Origin: Kiritimatiellia bacterium
GTDB taxonomy: Bacteria; Verrucomicrobiota; Kiritimatiellia; JAFGHX01
Direction of reading: 5' to 3'
Length of the DNA stretch: 64,000 nt
Assembly: GCA_016929905.1 (NCBI GenBank)
Contig: JAFGHX010000333.1
Location: forward strand, 20,968 to 84,967
Below, piece after piece: positions 1 to 8,246 of this stretch (the first letter of the stretch is position 1; every line of letters starts with the position of its first letter). A model generated the notes under the pieces. That model was not told where the DNA came from. It made no database searches and was given only the letters and a program-made list of their open reading frames with translations. Both the position numbers and the translations under genes were made by a program.

Positions 1-668
1 AACGAGTAAACAGAGCAAAACCATTCAGGGAAACGGCTATGTATCTCCTGCGTTCGATAGCCAACGGGAGAGACAAAGAAGCCCGTTTGAACCAGAAAGG
101 GGACGATATGCCGAACATCACGATATTTGACGTTCAGCGCCGCAAGCCACAGTCCAATGCCGAGCGCCGCGAAAGCCGCCAGCAGAAAGAAGCCGGGCAA
201 CGCCAGGACTTGGACCGGCGGCAATCGGCGATACCAACCCAACAAGAGAACATAGATGACCAAGCTCACAAGAAAATCCGCCGCGCCCGCCAACACGGTG
301 CTGAACGGCAGGATCAGACGCGGGAAGTAAACCTTCGAAATCATGCCCGAATTCTCCACGACGGAACCGCCGCTGTTCAACAGGGATCCGGCAAAGAAAT
401 GCCACGGCAGAATAGCCGCAAATGTGAGGAGCGGATACGGTACGCCACCCGAAGACATTCCCGCCAGGTTGCTGAAGACAAAGGTGAAGACCACCATGGA
501 GAAGATCGGCCGGATGGCGGCCCATCCTATTCCGATCACCGCCTGCCTGTACCTTACGATGATCCGACGCCAAGCCATGAAGCCAAACAACTCGCGGTAG
601 CGCCACAACTCGGCGAAATCCACGGGAATCAGACCACGACGGGAGCGTATGATCCGTTCATTTTCCAT
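1..668 (-). CDS. ABC-2 type polysaccharide export permease (partial, 3' end missing)
   Basis: This is the N-terminal 222 residues of an inner-membrane permease of the Wzm/RfbD/TagG kind, which with an ATPase subunit exports lipid-linked polysaccharide. The frame reads without a stop from the ATG at 668 to the window edge. An in-frame TAA three codons upstream fixes this as the longest possible start. The N-terminus has the amphipathic stretch typical of the family (LWRYRELFGF at 21-30). Hydrophobic segments follow near residues 42-68, 80-94, 123-145, 154-178 and 189-204, with the characteristic KYRDV at 181-185. The gene diverges from the glycosyltransferase at 948. Its ATPase partner is not in the window and may lie beyond the left edge. 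The family call is confident; the exported polymer is unknown. Confidence 0.85.
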   Translation of the reverse strand, partial: MENERIIRSRRGLIPVDFAELWRYRELFGFMAWRRIIVRYRQAVIGIGWAAIRPIFSMVVFTFVFSNLAGMSSGGVPYPLLTFAAILPWHFFAGSLLNSGGSVVENSGMISKVYFPRLILPFSTVLAGAADFLVSLVIYVLLLGWYRRLPPVQVLALPGFFLLAAFAALGIGLWLAALNVKYRDVRHIVPFLVQTGFFVSPVGYRTQEIHSRFPEWFCSVYS

Positions 669-676
669 TGATGCTG

Positions 677-682
677 ATTATA
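677..682 (-). promoter_or_regulatory. Perfect -10 hexamer before the ABC permease gene
   Basis: On the minus strand a consensus TATAAT lies at 677-682, only 9 bases from the ATG at 668. It predicts a transcript starting near 670, almost without a leader. The -35 region around 700-705 (TGGTGT) is weak. The rest of the divergent spacer up to 947 shows no other site I can support. Confidence 0.35.
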
Positions 683-947
683 GGTTCAGGCGCACCCGAA
701 CACCACAGAAAACAACGCTTCTCAGGCATCCAACAAGCAACCTGCATGCCATGGAGCACCCCACATCTTGTATCACCACGCTGAAAAAGCGTAGGAGTCC
801 GAATCGAAGAACCGAGGGGCGTCGGGGTACCCAATGGGCCACGCGGATATGTGATTGCCTCGGCAAGGGCGATCTGGCACCATCAAATGGGCGGGTGGCG
901 CGTTGGGGCCAAGGCACTGTGTCGGCCATGAGCAGGAAGCAGAAACG

Positions 948-2585
948 ATGCCCAGCTTGAGAAGTCAGGACAACCCGGCCGAACAGCTTTTCCGGAAGTG
1001 GCATCTGCTTTTGGTCCTTGCCCTTGCCGCAGGTGTTGCCCTGCGCACCTACGCGTTGGTGAACAAGAAAACGATCACTCACGACGAGGGGGTAACCTAC
1101 CTCAGCGCCACCGGGCATCAGGAGACATACCATCATCTTTGGATGACGGGGCGACGCCCTTTTGGGGTGTGGGTACCGGCCTCAGAGCTCACGAAACTGA
1201 TATCCGTTCAGGAACCGTTCTGCTTCGGGCAGATTGCCCAGGGGCTGGCTCGCCATGACAGTCACCCCCCTCTCTATTTCTGGCTCCTCCATCTATGGAT
1301 TCTCCTGGCAGGGGTGCACACGTGGACCGGGCCGCTGCTGAATACGCTGATCGTTTTCGCCACGGGACTGACTTTGTTTGGGCTCGCGCGCGACGTGCTG
1401 AAAGACGCCTGGGAAGCCGCCCTGGTCGTGCTGCTGTGGACGGTCAGTCCCGCTGTGTTGCCCATTTCTCTCCAAGCGCGAGCCTACGATCTGTTTGGGT
1501 GGCTGACCGTTGCGTTTGCGCGCGTCATCCTCAGGCGGGACGACATGTCGGCTCGTATGCCTATTAGCCGACTCATGTGGCTGGGCTTGCTCGCGGCAGC
1601 GGGGATGCTGACACACTACCACTTCGGGTTGGTCATCGCGGCGGGCATCCTGTGTCTCCTGGCGAGGTCCCGGACGGCAGGATTCGGACGAATGGCGGCC
1701 GTTCTGCTGGCGCTCGCGGGGGGCGGTCTGCTGTTTGTAGCGTGCCATCCCCTGTTCTACGAATCCTTTCTGAGGCAGCAAGGGCAGAGCCGAGGGATGG
1801 ATCTCATCGCCGTTTTCTCCCGGTTTGAGAGAATCCTTCTCGCGCTCGCCCGTTTCTTCGTGTACGGGAAACGGTTCAAGATCGCGTTCGTGGCCGTCGT
1901 GGCTGTCTTACTTCCGGCCGTGGCCGTGGCGCGCGGACTCCTGAGCCGCTCACAGCGGGCGGCCGGCAACGCATGGCGGCAAACGGGCATTCTGTGGTTT
2001 CTCCTGCCGATCGGCGCCGCTACGTTCCTGCTCTACGTACTTGGGGTCAGTCCACGGCACGCCATGGGCGGCCGGTATCTGACGGCAATCTGGCCCTTCT
2101 TCGCATTCGTACCGGTCCTGCTCATACGCCGATTGGGACGTGGACGCACGACTGCAGCCACGCTGTTGAGCCTGAATACGCTGTTCTTCGCCACGGTCGC
2201 CGTTGTCAGGCCCGTCTATCAACAGAGGGGCATCCCCGAGCCAACGGCACTCTTGAGTCGATTCGATAAGCTCATTGTCGATAACATCGCGCGAGGCGTG
2301 TTGCCAAGGATCCTTCTCCACTTGTCCGAGGAGCAGATCGTACTGGCCGGAACTCAGGATTTCCTGTTTGCCAATGCCGGTCTGTGGCTGCCCGGGCTCG
2401 ACACGTCAACGGCGTACGTGAGCGAGTTGTCCTATCGCAGCAATCGGGAAGGTCAAACTCGATTGCTGCAGCTCATGAGAGAAGAACACAATCCGATACT
2501 CATCGCCGAAGGCATGTGGCACGCCGACTCGGTGTACCGATTTCGTCCCCGCACCCGGCAAGCGGGGGCCGCTTCCAGCCCATAG
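948..2585 (+). CDS. GT39-like (GT-C fold) membrane glycosyltransferase
   Basis: A 545-residue polytopic membrane protein of the dolichyl/undecaprenyl-phosphate-sugar glycosyltransferase type (PMT/ArnT, GT39 and relatives). Such enzymes transfer a sugar from a polyprenyl-phosphate donor on the periplasmic side. A membrane segment close to the N-terminus is followed by a loop with the acidic HDEGVTY motif, and further on by SHPPLYFWLLHLW, both typical of the family. About ten further hydrophobic segments follow, then a soluble C-terminal region. I chose the ATG at 948 because the 31 in-frame codons before it encode an Arg/Gly-rich stretch without family character. It faces the minus-strand GT2 gene across an 80-bp convergent spacer. 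The acceptor cannot be deduced. Confidence 0.8.
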   Translation: MPSLRSQDNPAEQLFRKWHLLLVLALAAGVALRTYALVNKKTITHDEGVTYLSATGHQETYHHLWMTGRRPFGVWVPASELTKLISVQEPFCFGQIAQGLARHDSHPPLYFWLLHLWILLAGVHTWTGPLLNTLIVFATGLTLFGLARDVLKDAWEAALVVLLWTVSPAVLPISLQARAYDLFGWLTVAFARVILRRDDMSARMPISRLMWLGLLAAAGMLTHYHFGLVIAAGILCLLARSRTAGFGRMAAVLLALAGGGLLFVACHPLFYESFLRQQGQSRGMDLIAVFSRFERILLALARFFVYGKRFKIAFVAVVAVLLPAVAVARGLLSRSQRAAGNAWRQTGILWFLLPIGAATFLLYVLGVSPRHAMGGRYLTAIWPFFAFVPVLLIRRLGRGRTTAATLLSLNTLFFATVAVVRPVYQQRGIPEPTALLSRFDKLIVDNIARGVLPRILLHLSEEQIVLAGTQDFLFANAGLWLPGLDTSTAYVSELSYRSNREGQTRLLQLMREEHNPILIAEGMWHADSVYRFRPRTRQAGAASSP

Positions 2586-2664
2586 GCCGGATTCCGCGCG
2601 GAGCGGCAAAGCGGGAACGGGGCGGATTCGGGAGATTGGCCGAGGGCGGCCCGGCTCAGGACGC

Positions 2665-3579
2665 TCAGAGCACTGTCTTCAACAGCAGCCACCAGACCTG
2701 TCGCTGCAACGGGAAGCAGCCGATGGAGCGCAGGAACTCGGCACGGGCCTCGCGCCGCATGCCCTTGCCGAGGTAGTCTTTCCCCAAGTAGTTATGGACG
2801 TCGGCGGTGCGCCTGCCCGGCCGTGGCCATTTGAGCCGGCGCACGTCGTCGGGGAATCTTTCTTTTACGATCTCCGTGTACGCCAGAATCGCCTTGTAGG
2901 GATCTCTTCTGCGCTGAATGCGCTCGCCTCCGTGTATGACATAGACCGCAAGCGGCTCGTTGATGAATTTGACCCTGAAGTGTTTGGCTATTCTCAGGTA
3001 GAATTCACAGTCCTGCAGGCCTTCCAGCCGCTCGTCGAACCCGCCGGCTTCTTCGATGCAGCGCCGCCGCATCATAGCGGTATCGGTATTGGCCAATCCC
3101 CTCTTGAGCAGCGTGACGTCGAAGATGTCGGTCATCGTCTCCAACTCGCGGCGCAGTCGGTCGGGGAAGGGGCTTGGACTGAGCTGCCTGCCGTCGGTGG
3201 AGACGTAGTAGTCGGAGTACACCCAATCGATCTGGGGATCTGCGGCGAGAATGGCCGCCTTCTTCTCGATGCTTCCCGGCAGGAGGTAGTCGTCCGAATC
3301 GAGGAAGTGGATGAATTCGCCTGTGGACGCGCGGAACCCCTCATTGCGCGCTTTGGGCGCGCCGCCGTTTTCCCGGCCGATGTACTTGACCCGCTCGCCG
3401 TAGGCGGCGGCGATGCGTGCACGGGTACCGTCTGTGGACCCGTCGTCCACGACGATGAGTTCGACATTCGGGTAGCGCTGGCCGAGCACGCTGTCGACAG
3501 CGCGGCCGATGAAGTCGGCGCGGTTGTAGGTGGGGATGATCACGCTGACTCGCGGCGGTATATCGCTCATGGCGGCCAT
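2665..3579 (-). CDS. Glycosyltransferase family 2 (GT-A)
   Basis: A soluble 304-residue inverting glycosyltransferase, probably cytoplasmic, adding a nucleotide-sugar to a growing glycan. The N-terminus shows the GT2 signature VSVIIPTYNRADFIGRAVDS. VVDDGSTDGT and the metal-binding FLDSDDYLLPGS (DxD type) follow, and GLQDCEFYLRIAKHF carries the catalytic-base region. There are no membrane segments. Starts at 3579 (MAAMSD) or 3570 (MSD) both fit; the frame is open far upstream to 4305, but that part lies opposite the next gene and has no family character. The gene diverges from the GT2 gene at 3770, leaving a 190-bp spacer. Family certain, sugar unknown. Confidence 0.9.
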   Translation of the reverse strand: MAAMSDIPPRVSVIIPTYNRADFIGRAVDSVLGQRYPNVELIVVDDGSTDGTRARIAAAYGERVKYIGRENGGAPKARNEGFRASTGEFIHFLDSDDYLLPGSIEKKAAILAADPQIDWVYSDYYVSTDGRQLSPSPFPDRLRRELETMTDIFDVTLLKRGLANTDTAMMRRRCIEEAGGFDERLEGLQDCEFYLRIAKHFRVKFINEPLAVYVIHGGERIQRRRDPYKAILAYTEIVKERFPDDVRRLKWPRPGRRTADVHNYLGKDYLGKGMRREARAEFLRSIGCFPLQRQVWWLLLKTVL

Positions 3580-3750
3580 TTTCGGGGTTCCAGACCTCGT
3601 TTTCAAGAGGATTTCGGGCGATTCGCCCGCAGCTATCTTGTCATCGTGCGCTCGTTGGTGGTAGGCTGTGGCGGCGTGTTGCCGGGGCGGGTCTGCCCGG
3701 CCGCGAAGGGAAGTCGGGCTATCCGAAAATCGCACGGACACGGTCAAATT

Positions 3751-3759
3751 GGGGGGGGG
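3751..3759 (+). repeat. Run of nine G just upstream of a GT2 start
   Basis: Nine consecutive G residues at 3751-3759 precede the purine-rich ribosome-binding region (GGAGCGGGA, 3761-3769) and the ATG at 3770. Length changes in such a tract could alter translation initiation. Confidence 0.5.
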
Positions 3760-3769
3760 CGGAGCGGGA

Positions 3770-4804
3770 ATGTTGTTTTCCGTTATCATACCGTTTCTGA
3801 ACGCAGCGCGCCATCTTCCCGATTGTCTGGAGGGGCTGGCCGCCCAGTCTTTCACGGACGCGGAGTACATTCTTGTCGACAACAACTCCGCGGACGGTTC
3901 GCGCGCGATTGCGGACGCGTTTTCGGCACGGCACCCGGAGTTGCGGATTCGGGTGCTGACCGAACAGACGCGTGGCGCGGCGGCAGCCCGCAACGCGGGG
4001 GCGAGCGAGGCGCAGGGGGTCTGGCTGGCCTTCACGGATGCGGACTGCGTGGCGTCCGCCGGTTGGCTGGCGCAGATAGCGGAGGTGGTCCGGGAGGAGC
4101 CCGCGCGCGCGGGGGTGGCGGGGTCTGTCGTACCGGCCCCCTCGGCCGCGGTGATTGCGCGGTTTCTCTCGCTGTACACGCTGCCGGCCACGAGCGAGGA
4201 CCGGGTGTACCAAGCGTACACGCTGGTTCGAGGCGGTTTTCCGACGTGCAATCTGGCCGTGCGCCGGGACGTGTTCGAGCAGGTCGGCGGGTTCGATGCG
4301 AGCATCGGCCTCTACGGCGAAGACCATGACCTGTGCGCACGCATCTACGCGGCGGGTTACTCGATCCGCAGCACGAGCCGGGCGGCGGTCGCGCATGCGC
4401 ACCGTTCGGATCTTGGCGGGATGCTGCGGCAATGCCGCGGGTTCGGCCGGTCGCACGCCGTGTGCCTGCGCAAGTCGGTCGCGGGTGCGTTCATCCTGCA
4501 GGCCCCGTTCGTGGAGGTGGCGAAGTTGCGACGCGGCCTTCGGATCTGGCTGGACGCGAACCCGGCGGACAAGAAACTGCTGGGGGCGCTCATTCCCGGT
4601 TTTTTTTGGTGGCCGTTGTGGGGGCTTGCGCCGGCCTATTTTGCGTACCTGTGCGTGTCGGTCGTCAGACGGGCGCGCAAGCTGGCGGCGCCCGTGCGAG
4701 GGGCGGAAGCGCCCCTGTTCGCGGCGCTTCTGCTGCTGAAGTCGGCCGCCATGACGTGGGGCCGGTTGGCCGGTTCGGTGCGATACCGGGTTCTATGCCT
4801 GTAG
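3770..4804 (+). CDS. Glycosyltransferase family 2, membrane-anchored
   Basis: A 344-residue GT2 enzyme. It opens directly with the family signature MLFSVIIPFLNAARHLPDCL. LVDNNSADGSRAI, the DxD-type LAFTDADCVASAGWL and GLYGEDHDLCARI follow, the last matching the acidic catalytic region. A hydrophobic segment near the C-terminus (FFWWPLWGLAPAYFAYLCVS) suggests membrane attachment. The ATG at 3770 is chosen because the purine-rich GGAGCGGGA abuts it and the fold begins there. It heads a plus-strand series of five glycosyltransferases. A run of eight T at 4610-4617, inside the codons for GFFWW, is a possible slippage site late in the gene. Confidence 0.88.
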   Translation: MLFSVIIPFLNAARHLPDCLEGLAAQSFTDAEYILVDNNSADGSRAIADAFSARHPELRIRVLTEQTRGAAAARNAGASEAQGVWLAFTDADCVASAGWLAQIAEVVREEPARAGVAGSVVPAPSAAVIARFLSLYTLPATSEDRVYQAYTLVRGGFPTCNLAVRRDVFEQVGGFDASIGLYGEDHDLCARIYAAGYSIRSTSRAAVAHAHRSDLGGMLRQCRGFGRSHAVCLRKSVAGAFILQAPFVEVAKLRRGLRIWLDANPADKKLLGALIPGFFWWPLWGLAPAYFAYLCVSVVRRARKLAAPVRGAEAPLFAALLLLKSAAMTWGRLAGSVRYRVLCL

Positions 4805-4844
4805 CGTTGCGGGTGCCGGAGGGCGCGGCGAAGGACGACGAGTG

Positions 4845-5873
4845 ATGAGCAGCAATGAGCCGTCTGAGGCGAGGCCGGCGGTCGCGGACTGGCCGGCGGT
4901 CTCGGTGATCGTCATCACGAAGGGGCGTCATGCTCTGGCCGAGCGGGCGGTGGACTCCATTCTGGCCGCGGACTACGAAAAGGGAAAGCGCCAGATCGTG
5001 GTTCTGGAGGAGACGGACGCGCCGACTCCTATCGAGGGCAACGGTGTGGATTACCACACCATTCCGGTGCAGGGCCTGGGATTCGGGCACGCCCGGAACA
5101 AGGCCCTCGAACATGCGAAGCATGACATCGTCGCCTTCACGGACGACGACTGCCAGGTGGAGGAGGATTGGCTGCGGGAGCTCATCAGGCCGCTGATGGA
5201 AACGCCGGATGCCGCGGCTTCGGCGGGCGCGGTGCTGGTCCCGGCATGCGGCGCGGTAGGGCAGTGCGAGAACATACTCGGTTTCCCGGGCGGCGGCGTG
5301 CGATATGTGCATGCTGCGAACAGTGCGCCGCGACATGTCGGGACGTTTTCGACCTGCAACTGTGCGGTGCGGCGCAGTGCTCTGAGCGAGCCGATCGAGT
5401 TCCCGGAATCACTCAGAAACGGCGGGGAGGACGCGATCGTGAGCCGCCGGATCGCGGCGGAGCACCCGATCGTGTTCACCCCGTTTGCGCGCGTGCGTCA
5501 CGCGCCGCGCGACAGCCTGCGGGGCGTGTTCCGCTGGTTCGTGAGGCGGGGGGTAGCCAGCGTGCAGATGACGGCGCTGACGCCGAGCGCAGCGGCACAC
5601 GTGCGCTGGATGCTCACGAATTCGCCGTGCGTGCGCCTGGCGGGGGTCGTCGCGGCGGGCCTGGTGCTGGGCGTAGCGGTTCCGGGCCTGCTCGGCGCGC
5701 TGCTGTTACTCTACTACGGGCTGGTCCTGTGGCGGTTCCGCTGGGCGCGACGCTACTATCCTTCGCTGAAGACATGGCTGATGGTCCCGCTCGTGAAGGC
5801 GACGATGGACGCGGGCATGGATGTGGGCATCGCGAAAGCTATCGGCCTCTGCGTTCTGAGGCGCCAATGCTGA
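4845..5873 (+). CDS. Glycosyltransferase family 2, membrane-anchored
   Basis: A 342-residue GT2 enzyme with VSVIVITKGRHALAERAVDS at the N-terminus, the metal-binding FTDDDCQVEEDWLREL, and NGGEDAIVSRRI in the catalytic-base position. The C-terminal third has two hydrophobic stretches (around LAGVVAAGLVLGVAVPGLLG) that should anchor it in the inner membrane. The ATG at 4845 has AAGGA nine bases upstream; a GTG one codon earlier is an alternative. The 3' end overlaps the next gene by 7 bases, which suggests translational coupling. It resembles the preceding gene in organisation, and the two may act in succession on one repeat unit. Confidence 0.88.
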   Translation: MSSNEPSEARPAVADWPAVSVIVITKGRHALAERAVDSILAADYEKGKRQIVVLEETDAPTPIEGNGVDYHTIPVQGLGFGHARNKALEHAKHDIVAFTDDDCQVEEDWLRELIRPLMETPDAAASAGAVLVPACGAVGQCENILGFPGGGVRYVHAANSAPRHVGTFSTCNCAVRRSALSEPIEFPESLRNGGEDAIVSRRIAAEHPIVFTPFARVRHAPRDSLRGVFRWFVRRGVASVQMTALTPSAAAHVRWMLTNSPCVRLAGVVAAGLVLGVAVPGLLGALLLLYYGLVLWRFRWARRYYPSLKTWLMVPLVKATMDAGMDVGIAKAIGLCVLRRQC

Positions 5874-6991
5874 GCGTAGGTTACATCTTCAATCACGGCG
5901 AGATCGTCGGCGGGGGCGAGATCAGTTTCATCGATCTCGCCGATGCCGTACGGGCACACGGCGTGTCTCCCGTACCCGTCGTGCCGGGCCCGGGCGCCGT
6001 CGAGGCGCGATTGCAGCAGCGCGGACTGGAACCGATCCACTTTGCCTGGCCCACGTTGCGACGGGCCGGCTGGCTGCGATTTCCGTCGGTGGTCTCGCAC
6101 CTCGCGAGGACGCTGCGGGAAACGGGCGTGGAGATGCTGCACGTGAACGGGGCGCGGTGCATGCTCTATGCGGGCGCGGCGGCGCGGCGCCTGCGGATCC
6201 CCTGCGTGTGGCACGTGCGCGTTCTGACGCGCGATCCGCGGCTGGACCGGCTGCGTGCAAGGTGGGCTGACGCGCTGATCGCCAATTCCGGAGCCGTCGC
6301 CGAAAGCCTGAAACCATTCACGCGCGCGGGGCAGACGCCGACCGTCATTTACAACGGGCTCCCCATCCGGCAGGCGGCGGATGCGCCCGGCCTCGACCTG
6401 GGCGCAACGTTCGGGATCGGACCGGGTCCCGTCATCCTGGCGGTCGGCCGGTTCACGCGCTGGAAGGGGTTCGAGGATCTACTGGCGGCCTGCGCCGTCC
6501 TCAACGGGAAAGGGCTGGCCTGCACCTGTCTCCTGGCCGGGGCCGCCCTGCCGGCGGAACGCGACTATGAATCGGAGTTGAAGGCAACGGCGGTGCGGCT
6601 GGGCCTGCGCAATATCGTTTTTGCCGGGTGGCGGGATGACGTATACTCGCTCATGAAAGCGGCAACGGTACTGGCGGTGCCGTCGCACGGCGAACCGTTC
6701 GGGCGCGTGATGATCGAGGCCTGGTCGTGCGGTCTGCCCGTGGTGGCAACGAACGAGGGCGGGCCCGGCGAGCTGATTCGGGACGAAGAGGACGGTCTGC
6801 TCGTGCCGGCGGCGAACCCGGCGCAGCTCGCCGGAGCGCTGGCGCGGCTCCTGGCTGACGCGGACCTGCGCGCGCAGATGGCGGAAAACGGCCGCGCGCG
6901 AGCGAAGGAATTCGATCTCGAGACGCACGCGAAGAAGGTCGCGGACCTCTATCGCGGGTTGCGCGAAGGAAACAAGTGTCCCGCGCGATAA
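5867..6991 (+). CDS. Glycosyltransferase family 4 (GT-B)
   Basis: A 374-residue retaining glycosyltransferase of the GT4 family. The N-terminal domain has the GGGEISFIDLADA acceptor-side loop. The C-terminal Rossmann half carries ILAVGRFTRWKGFEDLLAAC, the conserved SHGEPFGRVMIEAWSCGLPV with the EX7E pattern, and the usual C-terminal helix. No membrane segments are seen. The ATG at 5867 lies within the last codons of the upstream GT2 gene (7-base overlap), supporting co-translation. Donor and acceptor are unknown. Confidence 0.9.
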   Translation: MLSVGYIFNHGEIVGGGEISFIDLADAVRAHGVSPVPVVPGPGAVEARLQQRGLEPIHFAWPTLRRAGWLRFPSVVSHLARTLRETGVEMLHVNGARCMLYAGAAARRLRIPCVWHVRVLTRDPRLDRLRARWADALIANSGAVAESLKPFTRAGQTPTVIYNGLPIRQAADAPGLDLGATFGIGPGPVILAVGRFTRWKGFEDLLAACAVLNGKGLACTCLLAGAALPAERDYESELKATAVRLGLRNIVFAGWRDDVYSLMKAATVLAVPSHGEPFGRVMIEAWSCGLPVVATNEGGPGELIRDEEDGLLVPAANPAQLAGALARLLADADLRAQMAENGRARAKEFDLETHAKKVADLYRGLREGNKCPAR

Positions 6992-7028
6992 CACCGGGCC
7001 GTGTGGGTCGGCCGGCCCGGAATCTGGG

Positions 7029-8243
7029 GTGAACACGGTGTCGAAATCGCCAAGAATCCTGGTTGTGGCGCCCGATCTCCCCTACCCGATCCGGGCCGGC
7101 GGCCAGATGCGGATGGCTTCGTTGACGCAGGCCATGGCGCAGATCGGCACGGTGCACATCGCCTGTATCGCACCGGACGTCCCGCCGGAGACGAGAGCGT
7201 GGGCGGCCGGACTGGGTGCCACGCTGGCGCACTGCCCGCGCCCGCGTGCACACGACGCGGGCTGGCGTTTGTGGATGAAGCGCGCGCGGGCCGTCCTGTC
7301 GAGTTCCAACCTGGTCTTCGACCGGAGCGAGAAGGCGTTTTTCGACCGGCAGTTCGCGGAGTTCGGGCCGAATCTCGTCTGGCTGGAGACTCCTTACCTG
7401 CTGCGTGACGTGTTGGATTGGCAGGACAGCGTACCGATCGTGGTCGACTACTGGGGCACATCAGGCGGAGCCAGACGCGACTGGCAGCGGGCGCGCGGCC
7501 CGGCCAGAGCCTGGGAATGGTTGAGATGGCGCTCGGCCGCCGGTTCGGAGCGCAAGTATGCGCCACGGGTAAGCGATATCGTCAGCGTCTCCGAATTGGA
7601 CGCGCAGTACTTCCGGTCGATCGCGCTCCGCAGCCGCGTCTGGGTCATCCCCAACGGCATCGTGAAGAAACTTGGCGCCCGGGACCTCGCGGCACAACCG
7701 GAAGACCCGGACTTGATGATCATGACCGGAGACCAATCCTACCGACCGAATGTGGACGCCGCCTGCCACTTCGTGGAAAAGATATTCCCGCGCATACGCG
7801 ATGCTCATCCCGCGGCCAAGGCCAACCTGATCGGCAGAGACCCGGCCCCGCGAGTGCAAGCGCTGGCTCAATGTCCGGGCATCACGGTGAAGGGGTACGT
7901 GCCGGATCTGGCCGCGGAAATATCACGGGCGGCCGTCTACATACTCCCCATGCGTCTGGGGTCCGGAATTCGTTCGAAGCTGTTCGATGTCTTTCCGCTG
8001 GGCAAACCGATCGTGTCGACTACCGTTGGCGCCGAAGGGCTTGAGTTGGTGCACGGCGAAAACGTCATGATCGCCGATTCGCCCGCCGAGTTCGCCGATG
8101 CCTGCGTGCGTCTGCTGAGAGACGCGGGAGAACGCGAGCGGCTGGGGGCAGAGGTTCGGGAATTGGCCGAGCGCGTGTATTCCCAGGAGAATATCGCGCG
8201 ACTGGTTGAGAAGGCCGTCCGATCGATCCTGCAGGGAGGGTGA
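7029..8243 (+). CDS. Glycosyltransferase family 4, EpsH/PEP-CTERM-associated-like
   Basis: A 404-residue GT4 protein. The N-terminus (ILVVAPDLPYPIRAGGQMRM) and the central MTGDQSYRPNVDAACHFVEK resemble the subgroup of GT4 enzymes often found with exosortase-linked exopolysaccharide loci. That subgroup assignment is from memory and tentative. LGSGIRSKLFDVFPLGKPIV is the nucleotide-sugar binding region, in which the usual first Glu of EX7E is replaced. The start is GTG at 7029; a second GTG at 7038 is possible. It lies 37 bp after the previous glycosyltransferase and 3 bp before the next. Confidence 0.85.
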   Translation: MNTVSKSPRILVVAPDLPYPIRAGGQMRMASLTQAMAQIGTVHIACIAPDVPPETRAWAAGLGATLAHCPRPRAHDAGWRLWMKRARAVLSSSNLVFDRSEKAFFDRQFAEFGPNLVWLETPYLLRDVLDWQDSVPIVVDYWGTSGGARRDWQRARGPARAWEWLRWRSAAGSERKYAPRVSDIVSVSELDAQYFRSIALRSRVWVIPNGIVKKLGARDLAAQPEDPDLMIMTGDQSYRPNVDAACHFVEKIFPRIRDAHPAAKANLIGRDPAPRVQALAQCPGITVKGYVPDLAAEISRAAVYILPMRLGSGIRSKLFDVFPLGKPIVSTTVGAEGLELVHGENVMIADSPAEFADACVRLLRDAGERERLGAEVRELAERVYSQENIARLVEKAVRSILQGG

Positions 8244-8246
8244 ACC

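Noticed and set aside
118..606. A 162-codon minus-strand open frame at the left end
   Set aside because: It is in a different frame from the permease, which shows a coherent membrane protein from 668 to the edge. The 162-codon product is Gly/Arg-rich and unlike any family.
3580..3769. Promoters in the divergent spacer (TTGTCA with TAGGCT at 18 bp on plus; TTGACC on minus)
   Set aside because: The -10 elements are poor on both strands, so I could not support either as a feature.
4610..4617. Run of eight T inside a GT2 gene as a phase-variation switch
   Set aside because: It falls in codons for a natural Phe-Phe-Trp-Trp membrane segment near the 3' end and has no further support. It is kept only as a remark on that gene.
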